Positions 7,168-15,707 of a DNA stretch of 64,000 nucleotides are shown here, piece by piece. The stretch's first letter is position 1. Each line of letters opens with the position of its first letter. The notes under the pieces are model-generated. The model saw nothing but the letters and a program-made list of their open reading frames with translations, had not been told where the DNA came from and did not search any database. The DNA comes from Streptomyces sp. NRRL WC-3605 (GTDB lineage Bacteria; Actinomycetota; Actinomycetes; Streptomycetales; Streptomycetaceae): assembly GCF_001509795.1 (NCBI RefSeq), contig NZ_LLZN01000067.1:62001-126000 (forward strand). The letters are read 5' to 3'. Position numbers and translations under genes: made by a program.

Positions 7168-8823
7168 TCAGGCGCCCTCGGCGCCCTCCGCCAGGATCTC
7201 GTCGGCGTCCACGATCCGGTACGCGTAGCCCTGCTCCGCCAGGAAGCGCTGGCGGTGGGCGGCGAAGTCCTGGTCGATCGTGTCCCGGGCGACCACCGAG
7301 TAGAAGTGCGCCTGGTGCCCGTCCGACTTCGGCCGCAGCACCCGGCCGAGCCGCTGCGCCTCCTCCTGGCGCGAGCCGAACGTCCCCGACACCTGGATGG
7401 CGACCGTCGCCTCCGGCAGGTCGATGGAGAAGTTCGCGACCTTGGACACCACCAGCACGTTGATCTCGCCCTGCCGGAACGCCTCGAACAGCTTCTCCCT
7501 CTGCGCGTTGGACGTCTCGCCCTTGATCACCGGCGCGTCCAGATGCTCGCCCAGCTCGTCGAGCTGGTCGATGTACTGGCCGATCACGAGGATCTGCTGC
7601 CCGGCGAACCGGCGCACCAGGGCCTCGGTGACCTTCCGCTTCGTGTCGGTCGTCGCGCAGAAGCGGTACTTCTCCTCCTGCTCGGCGGTCGCGTACGCCA
7701 GCCGCTCGGACTCCGTGAGGTTCACCCGGACCTCGACACAGTCCGCGGGCGCGATGTAGCCCTGCGCCTCGATCTCCTTCCACGGAGCGTCGAACCGCTT
7801 CGGGCCGATCAGGGAGAACACGTCGGACTCCCGGCCGTCCTCCCGCACGAGGGTCGCGGTCAGCCCGAGCCGCCGCCGCGCCTGGAGGTCGGCGGTGAAC
7901 TTGAAGACCGGCGCGGGCAGCAGGTGCACCTCGTCGTAGACGATCAGGCCCCAGTCCCGCGAGTCGAACAGCTCCAGGTGCGGATACACGCCCTTCCGCC
8001 GGGTCGTCAGCACCTGGTACGTGGCGATCGTGACCGGGCGGATCTCCTTGCGGGTCCCGCTGTACTCGCCGATCTCCTCCTCGGTCAGCGAGGTCCGCTT
8101 CACCAGCTCGTGCTTCCACTGCCGGGCCGAGACGGTGTTCGTGACGAGGATCAGCGTGGTCGACTTCGCCTGCGCCATGGACCCGGCGCCCACCAGCGTC
8201 TTCCCGGCGCCGCACGGCAGGACCACGACACCGCTGCCGCCGTGCCAGAAGTTCTCCACGGCCTGCCGCTGGTACGGCCGCAGCGCCCAGCCGTCCTCGG
8301 CCAGCTCGATCGGGTGCGCCTCGCCGTCCACGTACCCGGCCAGGTCCTCGGCGGGCCAGCCCAGCTTCAGCAGCGTCTGCTTGATCTGCCCCCGCTCCGA
8401 AGGGTGCACGGCGACCGTGTCCGCGTCGATGCGGTTGCCGACCAGGGGCGCCACGCGCTTGGAGCGCAGCACCTCCTCCAGGACGGGCCGGTCGGTGGTG
8501 GTCAGGACGAGGCCGTGCGTGGGGTGCTTGGACAGCGTGAGCCGGCCGTAGCGGTCCATCGTCTCGGCGATGTCCACCAGCAGGGCGTGCGGCACGGGAT
8601 AGCGGCTGTACGTCACCAGCGCGTCCACGACCTGCTCCGCGTCGTGCCCCGCCGCGCGCGCGTTCCACAGACCGAGCGGCGTCACCCGGTAGGTGTGGAT
8701 GTGCTCGGGCGCCCGCTCAAGCTCCGCGAAGGCCGCGATCGCCCGACGGCACGCGTCGGCCTGCTCGTGATCCACTTCCAGGAGCAGGGTCTTGTCCGAC
8801 TGGACGATCAGTGGTCCGTTCAC
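7168..8823 (-). CDS. XPB-like superfamily 2 DNA repair helicase
   Basis: A 551-residue protein of the bacterial XPB family. It has an N-terminal damage-recognition-like region (~1-170), then LRPYQRQAVENFWHGGSGVV with PCGAGKT (Walker A), ATYQVLTTRRKG, IVYDEVHLLPAP (DEVH box) and GLTATLVREDGR. The second RecA domain has ISV-type EEAQRLGRVLRPK (motif VI). XPB unwinds DNA 3'-5' during repair in eukaryotes and archaea; the bacterial form is common in actinobacteria. Start is GTG 8823 after GGAAGGACGG. It lies 69 bp downstream of the helicase-associated gene, probably as one operon. Confidence 0.92.
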   Translation of the reverse strand: MNGPLIVQSDKTLLLEVDHEQADACRRAIAAFAELERAPEHIHTYRVTPLGLWNARAAGHDAEQVVDALVTYSRYPVPHALLVDIAETMDRYGRLTLSKHPTHGLVLTTTDRPVLEEVLRSKRVAPLVGNRIDADTVAVHPSERGQIKQTLLKLGWPAEDLAGYVDGEAHPIELAEDGWALRPYQRQAVENFWHGGSGVVVLPCGAGKTLVGAGSMAQAKSTTLILVTNTVSARQWKHELVKRTSLTEEEIGEYSGTRKEIRPVTIATYQVLTTRRKGVYPHLELFDSRDWGLIVYDEVHLLPAPVFKFTADLQARRRLGLTATLVREDGRESDVFSLIGPKRFDAPWKEIEAQGYIAPADCVEVRVNLTESERLAYATAEQEEKYRFCATTDTKRKVTEALVRRFAGQQILVIGQYIDQLDELGEHLDAPVIKGETSNAQREKLFEAFRQGEINVLVVSKVANFSIDLPEATVAIQVSGTFGSRQEEAQRLGRVLRPKSDGHQAHFYSVVARDTIDQDFAAHRQRFLAEQGYAYRIVDADEILAEGAEGA

Positions 8824-8891
8824 GTGGGGTCCGTCCTTCCGCTCACCACTCGGCCAAACGTCCAGTGTGCCTGATCGCTTCCCGGCCGCTC

Positions 8892-11513
8892 TCAGATCTG
8901 GTCGTCCGCCAGCTCGGCGACCCCGGTGATCCGGTGCAGCGGATACGTCCGCACCTCGTCCGCGGTGTGGTCGTACGCCGTCACGAACCCGCCCTCGACC
9001 CGGACCGGCGCGATCACGCGCTGGCTGGCGGCGCCCTCGGCGTTGACGTACCCGATCCACAGCGCCTCGCCGGTCAGCACGGCCGCCTGCATCGTGGCCA
9101 GCGTCTCGGCGGACGTCGTGCGGGGCAGCTCGCCCCCGCTCGCGGCGGGCGCGGCACCGCTCGGCCTGCGCGGGGCGGTGGACGCCAGATCGCCCGCGCG
9201 GATGGCGCGGATCGCCGCGGTCAGCAGCGTGGCGTCCGGCGCGGGCGGGCCGTCCGGCACCGGCTCGGGGGCGGTGCGAGGCGGGGTGCGATGGGCGTCG
9301 GCCCGGGTGATCAGGACGTCGCCCTCGGCCGACTCGGCGGCCGGCGCGAAGCCCATCGCGCGCAGCCCCTCCAACAGCGTCGCCGGGTCGCTCTGCGCGG
9401 CCAGCACGGTCGGCGCGAGACGGCGCAGCCGCAGCCCGGCCGCCCGCTTGTCGGCGAGGATCTCGTTCAGCAGGGCGTCGTCGTCGCACCGGACGTACGC
9501 CGACGCCGCGCCCACCCGCAGCTGCCCGTGCCGCCGGGCCACATCGTCGATCAGATAGGCCAGCGGCTGCGGCACCGGGGTGCGGGAGTGCTGAGCCAGG
9601 AAGGCGTGCAGGTCGGAGGCGCTGCGCCCGGCGTCCAGGGCCCGGCGCACCGACCCCGGCGTGAACCGGTACACGGTCGCGCCGCCCTTGGACTCGACGT
9701 CCGCGAGCACCCCGAGCGTGTCCGCGAGCGGACGCCGCAGCGGGCCGGGCGCCACGGCCGTCAGGTCCGCCTGGAGCAGGACGTGGTCCAGCGGCTCCGG
9801 CAGCAGCGGCGCGAGGAGCCGGGCGGCCGCGGCCGCAGCGGCGGCCTGCTCGGCCGGCGGGAGCGGATCGAGGCGCTCGACGGGGCGCGGGTGCTCGTGG
9901 TGCACGGGCAGCTTGTCGCCGGGCCCGGTGGGCTCGCCGGCCGGGGCGCCGTGCGGGGCCCCGGCGGGGCCTTCCGCGATCGGACCGGTCGCCGAGGGAC
10001 CCGCGGTGACGTCCGCCGTCCCGGCAGGCGGGGCCGAGGGCGCGCCCAGCAGCGCCCGCCCGTGCGACGACAGGGCCCCGCGCCCCGTCACACCCAGCCG
10101 CTCGGCCTCGTCCAGGGTCCACCGGGCCAGCCGCCCACGCAGATCGTCGTCACGCTGAGGCCCGCGCAGGGGCCGCTCCCAGCGCAGCCGGGCCAGCACC
10201 GAGTCGGCCGCCGGGGCCGACCCCTCCGGCAGCGCGGCGAGCAGCGCCAGCACCCGGTGCCGCACCTCCGGCGCCGCGGAGCGGTCCAGACCCGGACCCA
10301 GCGCCGACAACGTGCGGTCCTTCGCGTCCCGTCCGCCCACCACGCCCGCCGTCCGGGTCGCCGCCAGCCACGCGCGGGCCAGCGCCGTCCAGCGCTCGGC
10401 GGCCGGCCGCTCCAGCCACTCGTCGTAGGCAGGGGTCGCCGCGTACCGCTCGTCGGCCTCGCCGTCGGAGGCCACGAGCCCGGCGGCGTAGGCGAGCTCC
10501 ACCCAGAACGCGGCCACCGGCTCCGGCACGTCCAGGGCGACCGCCGTCCGCTTCAGGTCGCGCACGCTCAGACCGCCCGCCCGCAGCACCGGCGGCCCAC
10601 CCTCGTGCCAGTCCTTCAGCAGCTCCTCGACGGTGGCGAGCGCGGTGTACGCCTGCCCGGCCGCCGTCGCGTCCACGACCTGCGCGCTGTGCGTGGCGGC
10701 CGGCTCCACCGACGGCGGCAGCGGCTCGGTGGCGCGGTGCGCGCGCCCGCCGCGCAGATGCAGCGCCGCCTCGCGGGGCAGCACGACCGTGCCGGGCGCG
10801 GTCGGCAGCAGCAGACCACGGTCCATCAGCCAGCGCAGCCGGGGCGCCGGATCCGCGGTGACCTGCCCGTACGGCGGCCCCCACACCAGCCGCGACAGCA
10901 CCTCCAAGGAGTCCACCGGAGCCTCGTCGAGCAGCGCCGCCATCCGCCGCCGGTCGGTGAACAGCGCGGTGAGCGCGTCCAGCGCGGACACCGCGTCGTG
11001 AGTGGACGGCAGCCCCGCCGCCGTCACGATCTCCTGGATCCGGCCCGGCGACATCCCGGCCGCCGCCTCCCGCACGGTCGGCCCCAGCCCGGTCGGCGAC
11101 GGATGCTGCGGCGAGGGGGCCAGCAGTTCACGGGCGGTGCGCACGAGCCGCAGCCGGTCGTCGCCGCCCCACACCAGCGCCTGGTCCCGCAGCGTCCCCA
11201 GAGCCTGCGGCAGGGCGCCCGCGACCACCGGGTCGCCGTCGGCACCGGCCATCAGCCCCAGCAGTTCCGCGTACGTCGCCGGGTCCGCCGCCACGGCCAG
11301 CGCCTCCGCCGTCTGCAGCGCGAACCGGTCCAGCCGCTCCAGGGCACGGACGACGGACGCCCGGGTGCCGGCCCGCGTCGCGAGCTGTGTCAGATCCGTG
11401 GGGACGGGCGTGACGAGATCGGGCCGGCTGCGCAGGAGCACGGCCAGCGAGGCGTCGTCCCGCGCGCGGAGCGCCTCCGCGAGGGAACGGGGCGGTGTAG
11501 CCGGTTCGCTCAT
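8892..11513 (-). CDS. Helicase-associated (XPB/Ssl2-like N-terminal) protein with WYL-like C-terminus
   Basis: An 873-residue protein resembling the large actinobacterial helicase-C-domain-associated family (XPB/Ssl2-like N-terminal type). The N-terminal two-thirds are alanine-rich helical repeats that look like winged-helix modules. A Pro/Gly/Ala linker spans ~530-590. The C-terminus (~815-865: GEALWIGYVNAEGAASQRVI, then YDHTADEVRTYPLHRITGV) resembles a WYL ligand domain. There is no Walker motif, so it is not itself a helicase. ATG 11513 lies 7 nt after TAGATT (11526-11521), a likely leaderless start. The XPB gene follows on the same strand; I infer a physical or regulatory partnership. Confidence 0.85.
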   Translation of the reverse strand: MSEPATPPRSLAEALRARDDASLAVLLRSRPDLVTPVPTDLTQLATRAGTRASVVRALERLDRFALQTAEALAVAADPATYAELLGLMAGADGDPVVAGALPQALGTLRDQALVWGGDDRLRLVRTARELLAPSPQHPSPTGLGPTVREAAAGMSPGRIQEIVTAAGLPSTHDAVSALDALTALFTDRRRMAALLDEAPVDSLEVLSRLVWGPPYGQVTADPAPRLRWLMDRGLLLPTAPGTVVLPREAALHLRGGRAHRATEPLPPSVEPAATHSAQVVDATAAGQAYTALATVEELLKDWHEGGPPVLRAGGLSVRDLKRTAVALDVPEPVAAFWVELAYAAGLVASDGEADERYAATPAYDEWLERPAAERWTALARAWLAATRTAGVVGGRDAKDRTLSALGPGLDRSAAPEVRHRVLALLAALPEGSAPAADSVLARLRWERPLRGPQRDDDLRGRLARWTLDEAERLGVTGRGALSSHGRALLGAPSAPPAGTADVTAGPSATGPIAEGPAGAPHGAPAGEPTGPGDKLPVHHEHPRPVERLDPLPPAEQAAAAAAAARLLAPLLPEPLDHVLLQADLTAVAPGPLRRPLADTLGVLADVESKGGATVYRFTPGSVRRALDAGRSASDLHAFLAQHSRTPVPQPLAYLIDDVARRHGQLRVGAASAYVRCDDDALLNEILADKRAAGLRLRRLAPTVLAAQSDPATLLEGLRAMGFAPAAESAEGDVLITRADAHRTPPRTAPEPVPDGPPAPDATLLTAAIRAIRAGDLASTAPRRPSGAAPAASGGELPRTTSAETLATMQAAVLTGEALWIGYVNAEGAASQRVIAPVRVEGGFVTAYDHTADEVRTYPLHRITGVAELADDQI

Positions 11514-11692
11514 CCGACCCAATCTAGCGGGTGCACGGCCGGGGCAGGGGAGGCTGCGGACCCCCGGATCGCGCGCGGCGACCAGGGCCGGCGCCGCGGG
11601 CGGCACCGCCCCCGCGTCCCGTGCGCCACGCGCACCCTGCGCTACCGTCGTGCCACGGGGTATCACAACGCGTCCACCCCGGAGGGGACTTC

Positions 11693-12682
11693 GTGGGGAT
11701 CGAGAGCGACCAGGTCGTCTACGAGTATCTGAGCCGCGTCGGGGACGTGGCCCAGCAGCGGCAGCTGCCGTCGGCCACCCGGATGCGCCTGGTGAACGAG
11801 TTGCGCGGCGAGATCGACCGGCGCCGCGCCAAGGCACCCGTCGACAGCCCCGCCGCCGTGCGCCGCATCATCGACCGGCTCGGCAGCCCCGACGACGTCG
11901 TCACCGCCGCCGGCGGCGGCGCCCCCGCCTCCGCCCCGCAGGGCCCCGTCACCGCCGTGCCCGCCCAGCCGTCCGGCGACGACACCGCGACCGCCCGGCG
12001 CCCCAAGGGCCTGCGCCGGATCGTGCCGCGCCCGCGTCCCGCCGAGCCCGCTCCGCGTTCCGACGTACCCCCGCCGCCCCACCTGGCGACCGCGGCCGAC
12101 CTGGGCGGCAGCGCGCTGCGGCCCGACTGGTGGCAGGTGGACAGCACCCCGCTCGGACCCGGCGAGGACATCCCGGGGTTCGTCGGCGGCGTCGAGATCC
12201 CCGAGATGCTCCGCCGACCGCCCGCGAAGGAGGCGCCCGGGACGCAGGACCCCCAACCGGCCGCCGCGGAGCGGGCCGAGGACACCGCCGTGGACGATGC
12301 GCCCCGGCGCCGCCGCCTGCTGCGCCGCCCGGCCCTCCCCGAGAGCCGCTGGAACAACCCGCTGCTGCTGGCCGCCGCCGCCCTGCTCGTCGCCGGGGCG
12401 GTCCTCGGCAACGTCCTCGTCCTCCTCCTGGGCTGGCTCATCGCCTGGGGCTCCCGGCGCCTGAGCGACAACGAGACCAAGTGGGCCGTCGTGATCCTGC
12501 CCGGCCTCTCGCTCACCGCCGGCGTCGTCTGGCTCTGGGGCCGCGCCACCGGCCGCTGGGGCGAGGCGCTGCTCCCGGGCGAGACCAACGCGGCGGTCGT
12601 CGAGACCTGGCCCTGGGTGGTGCGCGGCGCCGCCGTGGCGTCCGCCCTGTTCATCGTGTGGCGCTCCCAGCGGCGCACCTAA
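11693..12682 (+). CDS. Membrane protein with HAAS-like N-terminal signalling domain
   Basis: A 329-residue protein. Residues 1-75 (DQVVYEYLSRVGDVAQQRQL, then RRIIDRLGSPDDVV) resemble the three-helix HAAS/permease-prefix domain found in signalling membrane proteins. A Pro/Ala-rich linker (~75-215) follows, then three hydrophobic segments (~220-250, 265-285, 300-320). The N-terminal domain should face the cytoplasm. Start is GTG 11693 with GGAGGGGAC just upstream. Function is unknown; protein-protein sensing at the membrane is a family-level guess. It is divergent from the helicase-associated gene. Confidence 0.8.
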   Translation: MGIESDQVVYEYLSRVGDVAQQRQLPSATRMRLVNELRGEIDRRRAKAPVDSPAAVRRIIDRLGSPDDVVTAAGGGAPASAPQGPVTAVPAQPSGDDTATARRPKGLRRIVPRPRPAEPAPRSDVPPPPHLATAADLGGSALRPDWWQVDSTPLGPGEDIPGFVGGVEIPEMLRRPPAKEAPGTQDPQPAAAERAEDTAVDDAPRRRRLLRRPALPESRWNNPLLLAAAALLVAGAVLGNVLVLLLGWLIAWGSRRLSDNETKWAVVILPGLSLTAGVVWLWGRATGRWGEALLPGETNAAVVETWPWVVRGAAVASALFIVWRSQRRT

Positions 12683-12741
12683 AGGCTGCCCGCCCGGGCC
12701 CGCGGGACGGCCCCGCGCGGCGGCTCGGCACAATGATGCAT

Positions 12742-13350
12742 ATGGCACTCACCGTCGGCTTCGACCTCGACATGACCCTCATCGACTCCCGCCCCGGCAT
12801 CCACGCCTGCTACCGGGCGCTGACCGAGCGGACCGGGACGTACATCGACGCCGACCTCGCGGTCACCCGGCTCGGGCCGCCGCTGGAGGAGGAGCTGGCG
12901 AACTGGTTCCCGGCCGAGCGGATCGCGGCCGTCGCCGAGCAGTACCGGGCGATGTACCCGGCGTTCGCCGTCACCGCCACCACCGCGCTGCCCGGCGCCG
13001 GCGAGGCGATAGCCGCCGTACGGGAGGCGGGCGGACGCGCGATCGTCGTCACCGCCAAGCACGAACCGAACGCCAAGCTGCACCTGGAGCACCTCGGCAT
13101 CGAACCCGACGTGGTCGTCGGCGACCTGTGGGCCGAGCGGAAGGCCGTCGCCCTGCGCGAGCACGGGGCGAGCGTCTACGTCGGCGACCACCAGGGCGAC
13201 ATCCGGGCGGCCCGCGCGGCGGGCGCGCTGTCGGTCACCGTGGCCACCGGGCCGTTCGACGCCGCGCAGCTCGCCGAACTGGGCGCGGACGTCGTCCTGG
13301 CGGACCTGACCGGATTCCCGGACTGGCTGGCCGGCTACCGCACGGCCTGA
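12742..13350 (+). CDS. HAD-superfamily hydrolase (phosphoglycolate-phosphatase-like)
   Basis: A 202-residue HAD protein with motif I FDLDMTLIDSR (both Asp residues present), a helical cap (~20-80), motif II/III around VVTAKHEPNAKLHLEHLG and motif IV YVGDHQGDIRAAR. It should dephosphorylate a small phosphate ester; phosphoglycolate is the usual assignment, not proven. Of three in-frame ATGs (12733, 12736, 12742), the last is preferred because CACAAT (12729-12734) ends 7 nt before it, indicating a leaderless mRNA. Its 3' end overlaps the convergent small membrane gene by 16 bp. Confidence 0.88.
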   Translation: MALTVGFDLDMTLIDSRPGIHACYRALTERTGTYIDADLAVTRLGPPLEEELANWFPAERIAAVAEQYRAMYPAFAVTATTALPGAGEAIAAVREAGGRAIVVTAKHEPNAKLHLEHLGIEPDVVVGDLWAERKAVALREHGASVYVGDHQGDIRAARAAGALSVTVATGPFDAAQLAELGADVVLADLTGFPDWLAGYRTA

Positions 13351-13586
13351 CGCGCCTGGCGCCGGCCGGCCGCGATCGACCGGAACACCCCGGCGCCGGC
13401 GACGAGGAATCCGACGCCCATGAGCATGCTCAGACCGAACATGAAGGTCGGGAAGGGCGTCGTCCCGAGCAGGAACGGGGCCACCGTGACCAGTGTGGCC
13501 ACGGCGCCGACGAAGAAGACGATCGCGCCGGCCCGGATCAGCCGGTCTCCGGGCGCGGCGGAATTCGTTTGGGTTTTGTCACGCAC
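13335..13586 (-). CDS. Small two-segment membrane protein
   Basis: An 83-residue protein with two hydrophobic stretches (AGAIVFFVGAVATLVTVAPF and a second around MFGLSMLMGVGFLVAGAGVF) separated by a short loop, and a basic tail RRQARQAVR predicted inside the cell. No family is recognised. GTG 13586 is supported by TACCCT (13598-13593) ending 6 nt upstream, another leaderless pattern. It converges on the HAD gene with a 16-bp overlap and is divergent from the cold-shock gene. Confidence 0.75.
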   Translation of the reverse strand: MRDKTQTNSAAPGDRLIRAGAIVFFVGAVATLVTVAPFLLGTTPFPTFMFGLSMLMGVGFLVAGAGVFRSIAAGRRQARQAVR

Positions 13587-13631
13587 CGGACCAGGGTAGT
13601 TCCCTGCGCGAGGGAACGACCCGGTGACGTC

Positions 13632-13659
13632 TTGTCACCGGCCCGGGGACCATTAGCCT
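13632..13659 (+). promoter_or_regulatory. Probable promoter of the cold-shock gene
   Basis: TTGTCA (13632-13637), a 16-nt spacer and TAGCCT (13654-13659) form a good housekeeping-type promoter. Transcription from about 13666 would give an ~88-nt 5' leader containing a T6 run near 13710, fitting the long structured leaders typical of cold-shock mRNAs. Confidence 0.55.
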
Positions 13660-13753
13660 GGGTACCGGCGGGTCGGGGCCGACCCGCTGCAGTGCTGTCA
13701 AGAGCCGTTTTTTAAGAAGCAGTTTCCCGACGAGTACGAGGACGAGGACAGAC

Positions 13754-14137
13754 GTGCCCACCGGCAAAGTCAAGTGGTTCAACAGCGAGAAGGGCTTCGG
13801 CTTTCTCTCCCGTGACGACGGCGGTGACGTCTTCGTCCATTCCTCGGTCCTCCCCGCCGGCGTCGACGCGCTCAAGCCGGGCCAGCGGGTGGAGTTCGGC
13901 GTCGTCGCCGGTCAGCGCGGGGACCAGGCGCTGTCGGTCGTCCTGCTCGATCCGACGCCGTCCGTCGCGGCCGCCCAGCGCAAGAAGCCGGACGAACTGG
14001 CGTCCATCGTCCAGGACCTGACGACCCTCCTGGAGAACATCACGCCCATGCTTGAGAAGGGCCGTTACCCCGAGAAGAACTCCGGCAAGAAGATCGCGGG
14101 CCTGCTCCGGGCCGTCGCCGACCAGCTCGACGTATAG
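13754..14137 (+). CDS. Cold-shock domain protein with C-terminal extension
   Basis: A 127-residue protein. Residues 1-65 are a cold-shock domain with RNP1 (GKVKWFNSEKGFGFLS) and RNP2 (DVFVHSSVL) motifs, which bind single-stranded RNA or DNA. Standard Csp proteins stop near residue 67; this one adds ~60 residues predicted helical (DELASIVQDLTTLLENITPM) and ending LLRAVADQLDV, perhaps for oligomerisation. Start is GTG 13754, weakly preceded by GAGGACGAGGAC. The upstream promoter and long leader suggest post-transcriptional control. Confidence 0.92.
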   Translation: MPTGKVKWFNSEKGFGFLSRDDGGDVFVHSSVLPAGVDALKPGQRVEFGVVAGQRGDQALSVVLLDPTPSVAAAQRKKPDELASIVQDLTTLLENITPMLEKGRYPEKNSGKKIAGLLRAVADQLDV

Positions 14138-14152
14138 GCGGCGGGGGCGGGG

Positions 14153-14180
14153 GGATTTCCGGGATTTCTAGGGGAAATCC
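14153..14180. terminator. Hairpin between convergent csp and mqnD
   Basis: GGATTTCC (14153-14160) and GGAAATCC (14173-14180) form an exact 8-bp stem with a 12-nt loop. The mqnD stop codon lies in the loop. Position between two convergent 3' ends makes a bidirectional terminator plausible. No clear T-tract follows. Confidence 0.45.
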
Positions 14181-15016
14181 AGTGCGTGCGGGTCGAGGGG
14201 CGGGAGCAGTCCCTCGGCCGCCGCGCGGGTCAGCAGGCCGCGCACGGCCGCGTATCCGTCCTCACCGAGATCCGCCGTGAACTCGTTGACGTACAGACCG
14301 ATGTGCTGGTCCGCGACCGCCGGGTCCATTTCCTGCGCGTGTTCCATGACATAGGGCCGGGAGATCTCCGGGTCGTCCCACGCGGCCCGCACCGAGGCGC
14401 GGATCGCGTCCGCCAGGCCGGTCAGCCGCTCGGCGCCCAGCGACCGCTTCGCGATGATCGCGCCCAGCGGGATCGGCAGCCCGGTGGTGTCCTCCCAGTG
14501 CTCGCCCATGTCGGCGAGCTTGTGCAGCCCGTAGTTCCGGTACGTGAACCGCGCTTCGTGGATGACGAGTCCCGCGTCGACCTTGCCGTCGCGTACGGCG
14601 GGCATGATCTCGTGGAACGGCATCACCACGATCTGCCCGACGCCGCCGGGCACCGTGTCGGCGGCCCACAGCCGGAACAGCAGATACGCCGTCGACCGCT
14701 CGCTCGGCACCGCGACCGTGCGCCCGGCCAGATCGGTGCCGGCCTCGCGGGTCAGCACCAGCGGCCCGCAGCCCCGGCCCAGCGCGCCGCCGCAGGGCAG
14801 CAGGGCGTACTCGCCGAGGACGTACGGCAGCACGGCGTACGAGACCTTCAGCACGTCGAACTCGCCGCGCTCGGCCATGCCGTTGGTGATGTCGATGTCC
14901 GCGAACGTGACGTCCAGGGCGGGGGCGCCGGGGACACGGCCGTGGGCGAGGGCGTCGAAGACGAACGTGTCGTTGGGGCAGGGGGAGTACGCGATCTGCA
15001 ACGGGTCACCGGTCAT
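14168..15016 (-). CDS. mqnD: 1,4-dihydroxy-6-naphthoate synthase (futalosine menaquinone pathway)
   Basis: A 282-residue MqnD. It starts LQIAYSPCPNDTFVFDALAH and carries GCGPLVLTR, VPSERSTAYLLFRLW and IHEARFTYRNYGLHKLADMG, all diagnostic of the family. It converts cyclic dehypoxanthine futalosine to 1,4-dihydroxy-6-naphthoate, an intermediate of menaquinone synthesis in the cytoplasm. The fold is a periplasmic-binding-protein type II fold. Its ATG (15016) overlaps the mqnB stop by 11 bp, so translation is coupled. Streptomyces lacks the classical MenF-D route, and mqnA and mqnC lie elsewhere. Confidence 0.95.
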   Translation of the reverse strand: MTGDPLQIAYSPCPNDTFVFDALAHGRVPGAPALDVTFADIDITNGMAERGEFDVLKVSYAVLPYVLGEYALLPCGGALGRGCGPLVLTREAGTDLAGRTVAVPSERSTAYLLFRLWAADTVPGGVGQIVVMPFHEIMPAVRDGKVDAGLVIHEARFTYRNYGLHKLADMGEHWEDTTGLPIPLGAIIAKRSLGAERLTGLADAIRASVRAAWDDPEISRPYVMEHAQEMDPAVADQHIGLYVNEFTADLGEDGYAAVRGLLTRAAAEGLLPPLDPHALDFP

Positions 15017-15707
15017 GTGGGTTCCAACTCGAAAGGACGGGGGTGATCTTCCCGAAGCCCTCGGCGAGTGCGGCCAGCGCGTCCCCGATCCGCCAGGCGG
15101 CGCGGTCGCGCGGGCCGACGGGGTTGGAGACGGCGCGCAGCTCCAGCACGGGGGTGCCGTGCGCGGCCGCGGCCTCGGCGACACCGAAGCCCTCCATGGC
15201 CTCGGCGAGGGCGGTGGGGTGGCGTTCGCGCAGGTGGGCGGCGCGTGCGGCGGTGCCGGTGACGGTGGAGACGGTCAGGACGGCGCCGGGGCGGGCGCCC
15301 GTCGCGGACGCCACCTCGCGCACGAGTGCCTCGGGCGGGCGGTGGGTGACGGTGCCGAAGCCCAGTTCGGTGACCGGCAGGAAGCCGTCGGGGGTCTCCG
15401 CGCCGAGGTCGGCCGCCGTGATCTCGTCGGCGACGACGAGGGAGCCGACGGGCGCGTGCGGCGCGAAGCCGCCGGCGATGCCCGCCGAGACGACCAGCCC
15501 GAAGGGGCGGCCGCTCAGGGCGGCGGTGGTCAGGGCCGTGGCGGTGGATGCGGCGGCGAGGGCCGGGCCGACACCGGCGGCGATCACCTCCGCGCCCGGC
15601 AGGTGGAGCGCCGGGGCCACCGCGTCCCGCTCGGCGGGGACCGCGGTGGCCACGAGGATCCGTACAGCGGACGTGATCAGCTGTCCTTCTTGAGCTTGAA
15701 GGACCAC
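15006..15707 (-). CDS. mqnB: Futalosine hydrolase
   Basis: A 233-residue (as drawn) nucleosidase of the MTA/SAH-nucleosidase fold, with VRILVATAVPAERDAV at the start, GVGPALAAASTATAL, VVSAGIAGGFAP and EAMEGFGVAEAA, which contains the catalytic-loop Glu-Met-Glu type segment. It removes hypoxanthine from futalosine before the MqnC/MqnD steps. The start is uncertain. GTG 15707 has no SD and overlaps the lipoprotein gene by 31 bp; a CTG at 15680, overlapping the upstream stop as CTGA with AAGGA just before it, would fit the protein family's length better. Operon order is lipoprotein-mqnB-mqnD. Confidence 0.88.
   Translation of the reverse strand: MVLQAQEGQLITSAVRILVATAVPAERDAVAPALHLPGAEVIAAGVGPALAAASTATALTTAALSGRPFGLVVSAGIAGGFAPHAPVGSLVVADEITAADLGAETPDGFLPVTELGFGTVTHRPPEALVREVASATGARPGAVLTVSTVTGTAARAAHLRERHPTALAEAMEGFGVAEAAAAHGTPVLELRAVSNPVGPRDRAAWRIGDALAALAEGFGKITPVLSSWNPHDR

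Noticed and set aside
8811..11732. 973-codon plus-strand frame over the helicase-associated gene
   Set aside because: Low-complexity shadow frame; the minus-strand protein is family-typical and has a leaderless-type start.
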